Source of the DNA: Coriobacteriia bacterium
GTDB taxonomy: Bacteria > Actinomycetota > Coriobacteriia > Anaerosomatales > PALSA-660
Length of the DNA: 41,471 nt
Assembly (NCBI GenBank): GCA_025361335.1
Contig: JANYAK010000008.1
Coordinates: 1-41,471, forward strand
Reading direction: 5' to 3'
Shown here: positions 37,291-41,471 of the stretch, piece after piece
Position numbering within the stretch: the stretch's first letter is position 1
Layout of the letters: the number at the start of each line of letters is the position of its first letter
Position numbers and translations under genes: made by a program
The notes under the pieces: generated by a model
The model's database searches: none
Seen by the model: the letters and a program-made list of their open reading frames with translations, nothing else
Told to the model about the DNA's origin: nothing

Positions 37291-38256
37291 ATGCTGAAGT
37301 ACATCGTACGTCGGGTCCTGCAGATGGTCCCGGTGTTCCTCGGAGTGACGATCCTGCTCTTCGTGCTGACCGTCGTCATCCCTGGGGATCCGATCGCGAT
37401 GCGCATGGGCGAGCGCAACATGACCGATGCTCAGCGCGCCTCCATTCGGAAGGCGCTCGGCCTCGACAAGCCGCTCTACCAGCAGTATGGGGACTACCTC
37501 GTCCGCCTTTCGAAAGGCGATCTGGGCGAGTCGTCCCGGGCCCGACGGCCCGTGCTTTCGATCTTCGCGGATCTCTACCCGAACACCATCAGGCTCGCGC
37601 TGGCTGCGATCGTGATCGAGATCATCATCGGTATTGGTGCCGGCATCATCTCCGCGATCAAACGCTATTCTTTCATGGACGTCCTGGTGACGTTGTCCAC
37701 CTCGATACTCGTGTCCCTCCCGGTCTTCTGGCTCGGACTCATGATGCAGCTGCTCTTCGGCATCAAGTTCAAGGAATGGGGCCTGCCGTACCTGCCCGTG
37801 GTGAACATGACATCTGACCAGTTCCCGCCGTGGGCTCACATGATCATGCCGTCCATCGTGTTGGCATCAGTGTCGACCGCCTACGTGGCGCGCATCATGC
37901 GCAGCCAGCTCCTCGAGGTCATGAACCAGGACTACATCCGCACGGCGCAGGCCAAGGGCCTGTCCCCCAGCGCAGTGATCTGGAAGCATGGTCTCAAGAA
38001 CGCAATGATCCCCGTCGTCACATTCATCGGCCTCGATCTGGGGGCGATGATGAGCGGGGCGATCCTCACCGAGACTGTCTTCAACTGGCCGGGGATCGGC
38101 TACATGGTGTACCAGTCCATCCTGCAGCGCGACTGGCCGGTCGTCATGGGCGGGGTGATCATCATCGTGTTCGTCGTGATGATCATCAACCTGCTCGTCG
38201 ACATCAGCTACGCGTTCCTCGACCCTCGCATCCGCTACGGGGCGGAGTCGTCGTGA
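37291..38256 (+). CDS. Peptide ABC transporter permease (DppB-like)
   Basis: First membrane subunit. The 321-residue protein starts with MLKYIVRRVLQMVPVFLGV, typical of DppB/OppB, has about six helices, and its cytoplasmic EAA loop reads DYIRTAQAKGLSPSAVIWKHGLKNA, where the ATPases dock. ATG start with GGGAAAG upstream. It ends in the ATGA/GTGA zone before the second permease. Confidence 0.93.
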   Translation: MLKYIVRRVLQMVPVFLGVTILLFVLTVVIPGDPIAMRMGERNMTDAQRASIRKALGLDKPLYQQYGDYLVRLSKGDLGESSRARRPVLSIFADLYPNTIRLALAAIVIEIIIGIGAGIISAIKRYSFMDVLVTLSTSILVSLPVFWLGLMMQLLFGIKFKEWGLPYLPVVNMTSDQFPPWAHMIMPSIVLASVSTAYVARIMRSQLLEVMNQDYIRTAQAKGLSPSAVIWKHGLKNAMIPVVTFIGLDLGAMMSGAILTETVFNWPGIGYMVYQSILQRDWPVVMGGVIIIVFVVMIINLLVDISYAFLDPRIRYGAESS

Positions 38257-38276
38257 GCTCGGCCAGGAGAGATGCG

Positions 38277-39239
38277 ATGAAGCCCGACATCAGCGAAGCC
38301 GTCCCGGACCCGGGGGACCACCACCCTGACGGGGCGACGCGGGCGAGCGAGTCCACTCTCACCGCCGAGGCGTCGAGCCGCACGCTCCTCAGTGACGCGT
38401 TGCGGCGGCTCCGCCGCAACAAGCTGGCGATCGTGGCTCTCGTCTGGATCGCGATCATGGTCGCCGTTGCGGTGACCGCGGACCTCTGGGTTCCGCAGAC
38501 GCTCGGTGACCCCATCAAGATCGACACGACCAAGGTGGTCGGGCTGAGCCTCAATCCGCCATCCCTCGCACACCCGTTCGGGCGTGACGACCTCGGTCGC
38601 GACATCCTATCGAGGGTCATCTACGGTGCGCGGGTCTCGCTCGCCGTCGGAGTCATCGCCACCGCCATCTCGGTCATGCTCGGCCTGATCATGGGCGCTC
38701 TTGCGGCCTACTACGGCGGGCTGGCGGACTCGTTCGTCATGCGGCTCACGGACGTCTTCCTCGCGTTCCCCTACATCCTGTTCGCGATCGCGCTCATGGC
38801 CGTCCTCGGTCGGGGCTTCCTCAACATCTTCATCGCCATCGGCCTGCTCGGTTGGCCGACCATCGCGCGTGTGTTCCGCAGCTCGATCCTGCAGGTCAAG
38901 GAGAACGAGTACGTCGACGCGGCGCGTGCGCTCGGCGCGGGCGACCTGAGGATCATGACTCGCCACATCTTGCCGAACGCGGTCGCGCCGATCATCGTCT
39001 ACGCCACGATGTCGATCGGCGGGGCCATCCTCACCGAGGCCGCCCTGTCGTTCCTGGGCATGGGCATCCTGCCGCCCACGCCGGCATGGGGCCTTATGCT
39101 GGCCGAAGGCCGCGGCTTCATCTACAACGCGCCGCATCTCATGATCTTCCCCGGCCTCGCCATCCTGACGACCGTTCTCGGGTTCGTCCTGTTGGGTGAC
39201 GGCCTGCGCGACGCCCTCGACGTGAAGATGAAGGACTAG
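38277..39239 (+). CDS. Peptide ABC transporter permease (DppC-like)
   Basis: Second membrane subunit. The 320-residue protein has the DppC/OppC N-terminal helix preceded by [15 protein letters not shown], the [24 protein letters not shown] segment and the EAA loop [25 protein letters not shown] use the ATG at 38277 (AGGAGA 6-8 nt before); the GTG at 38253, overlapping the dppB stop, is possible. A 55-residue acidic/polar N-terminal extension precedes the conserved part. It is followed 3 nt later by the ATPase genes. Confidence 0.92.
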   Translation: MKPDISEAVPDPGDHHPDGATRASESTLTAEASSRTLLSDALRRLRRNKLAIVALVWIAIMVAVAVTADLWVPQTLGDPIKIDTTKVVGLSLNPPSLAHPFGRDDLGRDILSRVIYGARVSLAVGVIATAISVMLGLIMGALAAYYGGLADSFVMRLTDVFLAFPYILFAIALMAVLGRGFLNIFIAIGLLGWPTIARVFRSSILQVKENEYVDAARALGAGDLRIMTRHILPNAVAPIIVYATMSIGGAILTEAALSFLGMGILPPTPAWGLMLAEGRGFIYNAPHLMIFPGLAILTTVLGFVLLGDGLRDALDVKMKD

Positions 39240-39242
39240 AAG

Positions 39243-40259
39243 ATGACCCACCTTCTCGAGGTCGCCGGCCTCAAGACGCATTTCTTCACCCAAGACGGCG
39301 TGGTCCGCGCGGTGGACGGTGTGACATTCACGCTTGACGCGGGCCAGACGCTGGGTGTCGTGGGGGAGTCGGGTTCGGGGAAGTCCGTCACCGCGCTGTC
39401 GATCATGGGCCTCATCCCGGCCGCGCAGGGGCGAGTAGTCGAAGGCGACATCCGCTTCAAGGGCGACAGCGTCGTCGGGATGACCGAGGACCAGATGCGC
39501 GCGATCCGCGGGAACCGCATCGCGATGATCTTCCAGGACCCGATGACCTCGCTGAACCCTGTCTTCCGGGTGGGCGTCCAGATCGCGGAGTCCCTGCGGG
39601 TCCACAAGGGCATGTCGAAGGCCGACGCGAACCAGCGGGCGGTCGAGCTGCTGGATCTGGTCGGCATCCCGCACCCGTCCGAGCGCGCTCGCGACTATCC
39701 GCACCAGTTCTCGGGCGGGATGCGCCAGCGCGCCATGATCGCGATGGCGCTCGCATGCGACCCCGACATCCTCATCGCCGACGAGCCGACCACTGCGCTC
39801 GACGTGACCATCCAGGCTCAGATCATCGACCTCATGATGTCGCTCCAGGACCGTACCGGGTCGGCGATCGTCATGATCACGCACGACCTCGGCGTCGTCG
39901 CGGATATCGCGGACAACGTCCTCGTCATGTATGCCGGCCATCCCGCGGAGCTCGGAGCCGCGGACGAGGTCTTCTACAAGCCTCAGCACCCGTACACGTG
40001 GGGCCTGCTGGACAGCCTGCCGAGGCACGACGTCACGGACAAGACGGAGCTGTGCCCCATCAAGGGACAGCCGCCGAGCCTCGTCAACGTGCCGAGCGGT
40101 TGCCCCTTCCACCCGCGCTGTCCCTACGTCAAAGAGGTCTGCCGGACAATGGTGCCGCAGCTCCGGGACATCGAAGGCGGCCACATGTCGGCGTGCCACT
40201 TCTCCGGCGAGCCGGGATTCACCCGCACCGAGATGGCGTGCGCGGGGGTGAGCTCGTGA
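39243..40259 (+). CDS. Peptide ABC transporter ATPase (DppD-like)
   Basis: First motor subunit. The 338-residue protein has Walker A GESGSGKS, signature FSGGMRQR, Walker [14 protein letters not shown] and the oligopeptide-family C-terminal domain, with four cysteines in CPFHPRC, EVC and SAC. In some DppD proteins such a cluster binds a [4Fe-4S]; here this is inference. ATG start 3 nt after the permease stop; ends in a GTGA overlap with the second ATPase. Confidence 0.94.
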   Translation: MTHLLEVAGLKTHFFTQDGVVRAVDGVTFTLDAGQTLGVVGESGSGKSVTALSIMGLIPAAQGRVVEGDIRFKGDSVVGMTEDQMRAIRGNRIAMIFQDPMTSLNPVFRVGVQIAESLRVHKGMSKADANQRAVELLDLVGIPHPSERARDYPHQFSGGMRQRAMIAMALACDPDILIADEPTTALDVTIQAQIIDLMMSLQDRTGSAIVMITHDLGVVADIADNVLVMYAGHPAELGAADEVFYKPQHPYTWGLLDSLPRHDVTDKTELCPIKGQPPSLVNVPSGCPFHPRCPYVKEVCRTMVPQLRDIEGGHMSACHFSGEPGFTRTEMACAGVSS

Positions 40260-41299
40260 GCGAGCTGCTGACCGTACGTGGTCTCACCAAGCGCTTCCCC
40301 GTCGAACAGGGCGTGCTCCTGTCACGGATCGGCGGCTACGTGAGCGCCGTCGAGGACGTCTCGTTCGAGATCGAGGAAGGCACGACGCTCGGGCTCGTCG
40401 GCGAGTCCGGCTGCGGCAAGTCGACCACCGGACGCATGCTCATCAGGCTCATCGAGCCCACGAGCGGCTCGATCGTCTTCGACGGGACGGATGTCCGCAA
40501 GCTGCGCGGCCGTGCGCTCAAGGAGTTCCGGCGGAACGTGCAGTTCATCTTCCAGGATCCGTACGCGTCGCTGAACCCCCGGATGACGGTGGCGGAGATC
40601 GTATCCGAGCCGCTGGCGATCCAGAACATCGGCACCCAGGACGAGCGCCGGAAGCGCGTCCGTGAGACGCTGGAGATCGTCGGCCTCAACCCCGAGCACG
40701 GGAATCGGTACCCCCATGAGTTCTCGGGCGGCCAGCGTCAGCGCATCGGCGTGGCCAGGGCGCTCATGCTCAAGCCCAAGCTCATCATCTGCGACGAGCC
40801 CGTCTCGGCGCTCGACGTGTCCATCCAGGCGCAGATCATCAACCTTCTCGAGAAGCTGCAGGACGAGTTCGGGCTGACGTACCTCTTCATAGCGCACGAC
40901 CTCTCCGTCGTGCGCCATATCTCGGACCGCGTCGCGGTCATGTACCTGGGCAAGATCGTCGAGGTGGGCGACTGGCGCGGGCTCTACGACGAGCCGCACC
41001 ATCCATACACTCAGTCGCTGCTGTCGGCGGTTCCGGTCCCCGATCCGGAGAAGCAGCGCGGCCGCGAGCGCATCATCCTGACGGGCGACGTGCCGAGTCC
41101 GATCCACCCGCCGACGGGCTGCCGCTTCCACACCCGCTGCCCGATCGCGAAGTTCCCGATCTGCAGCGAAGAGGAGCCGCCGCTGCGGGAGGTCGCTCCG
41201 GGGCATATAGCCGCATGCCATTTCGCGGCGCCTTTCCCGATCCCCAGTGGTGTGTGCGGGTCGAGGGGCTCTTCCGGGGAACGGGTCTCGAAAGGGTAG
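40256..41299 (+). CDS. Peptide ABC transporter ATPase (DppF-like)
   Basis: Second motor subunit. The 347-residue protein has Walker [10 protein letters not shown], signature FSGGQRQR, Walker [14 protein letters not shown] and a C-terminal cysteine domain [18 protein letters not shown] start overlapping the previous gene by 4 nt. Last gene of the operon in the window. The following 170 bp to the window end hold no gene that I can support. Confidence 0.94.
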   Translation: MSELLTVRGLTKRFPVEQGVLLSRIGGYVSAVEDVSFEIEEGTTLGLVGESGCGKSTTGRMLIRLIEPTSGSIVFDGTDVRKLRGRALKEFRRNVQFIFQDPYASLNPRMTVAEIVSEPLAIQNIGTQDERRKRVRETLEIVGLNPEHGNRYPHEFSGGQRQRIGVARALMLKPKLIICDEPVSALDVSIQAQIINLLEKLQDEFGLTYLFIAHDLSVVRHISDRVAVMYLGKIVEVGDWRGLYDEPHHPYTQSLLSAVPVPDPEKQRGRERIILTGDVPSPIHPPTGCRFHTRCPIAKFPICSEEEPPLREVAPGHIAACHFAAPFPIPSGVCGSRGSSGERVSKG

Positions 41300-41471
41300 G
41301 CGCCCGCAGGTGTCGGGCGGCGTGCTCGTCCCGGTTGATTGACAAAGTCAGTGCAAGACCGGAACCCCGTCCGCCGTTGCCAGAGTGAGTGCACGAATCC
41401 GCTGGTGAAGAGCCCTTTCGGCGAGCCTTTGAGGGTGCATCGCGCGCCTTCCCGTCGCCTGGGCGGGCTGG
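41300..41471. other. Non-coding window end
   Basis: No ORF with family resemblance and no tRNA or clear terminator. A TTGACA (41339-41344) could be the -35 of a gene beyond the window. Confidence 0.4.

Overview
The window is about 41 kb of GC-rich bacterial chromosome, densely packed and almost entirely housekeeping genes, with frequent GTG starts and many 4-base GTGA overlaps between genes. The gene blocks (coaE-slt-uvrB, uvrA-uvrC, rapZ-yvcK-whiA, gap-pgk-tpiA-gpmI-secG), WhiA, the Arg-containing P-loop of RapZ and a CGAAC-N4-GTTCG SOS box all point to a Gram-positive, most likely an actinobacterial lineage. My best guess is a Coriobacteriia-like anaerobe; the exact placement is inference. 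I see no rRNA, tRNA, CRISPR array, insertion sequence or prophage.

Layout. 57-3362 (+): coaE, a lytic transglycosylase and uvrB, overlapping head to tail. 3372-4133 (-): a membrane-anchored coiled-coil protein. 4218-6837 (+): a metal-resistance locus, with a CadC/SmtB-type ArsR repressor, its operator, and a Zn/Cd/Pb-type P1B-ATPase. 6839-7400: remnants of two membrane-protein genes (DUF4386 and DUF805). 7468-8743 (+): a GNAT acetyltransferase and a HigBA-type toxin-antitoxin pair. 8823-9953 (-): a three-gene operon headed by a zinc-ribbon-less DUF2089 regulator. 10220-11086 (+): two small unknown membrane proteins. 11239-12951 (+): a phasin-like coiled-coil protein and an AarF/UbiB kinase behind a promoter with two dyads. 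Then an SDR oxidoreductase (+), LarE (-), acetyl-CoA synthetase and an 84-residue membrane protein (+). 17194-21720 (-): a nitrogen operon amtB-glnB-glnD followed by a PduO-type cobalamin adenosyltransferase. 22010-26763 (+): uvrA-uvrC with an SOS box. Then a small 4-TM protein, rapZ-yvcK-whiA, the lower glycolysis operon with secG, and from 35487 a complete dipeptide/oligopeptide ABC transporter (one binding protein, two permeases, two ATPases).

Most striking observation. The P1B-ATPase gene appears to start at a GTG (4675) overlapping the arsR stop, and its first metal-binding cysteine codon, in the HMA motif G-x-D-C-x-x-C, is an in-frame TGA (4747-4749). The reading frame is coherent on both sides. 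Starting 12 nt past the TGA there is a perfect 6-bp hairpin whose 9-nt loop has G at position 2, a geometry that fits bacterial SECIS elements. The protein is therefore probably a selenoprotein with a Sec-x-x-Cys metal site, mis-annotated by standard pipelines as starting downstream at 4768. Other regulatory signals: an SmtB-like operator before arsR, an inverted repeat framing the higBA promoter, a perfect dyad at the DUF2089 promoter, tandem 12-bp dyads before the phasin/AarF pair, an SOS box before uvrA and a GlnR-like box before amtB.
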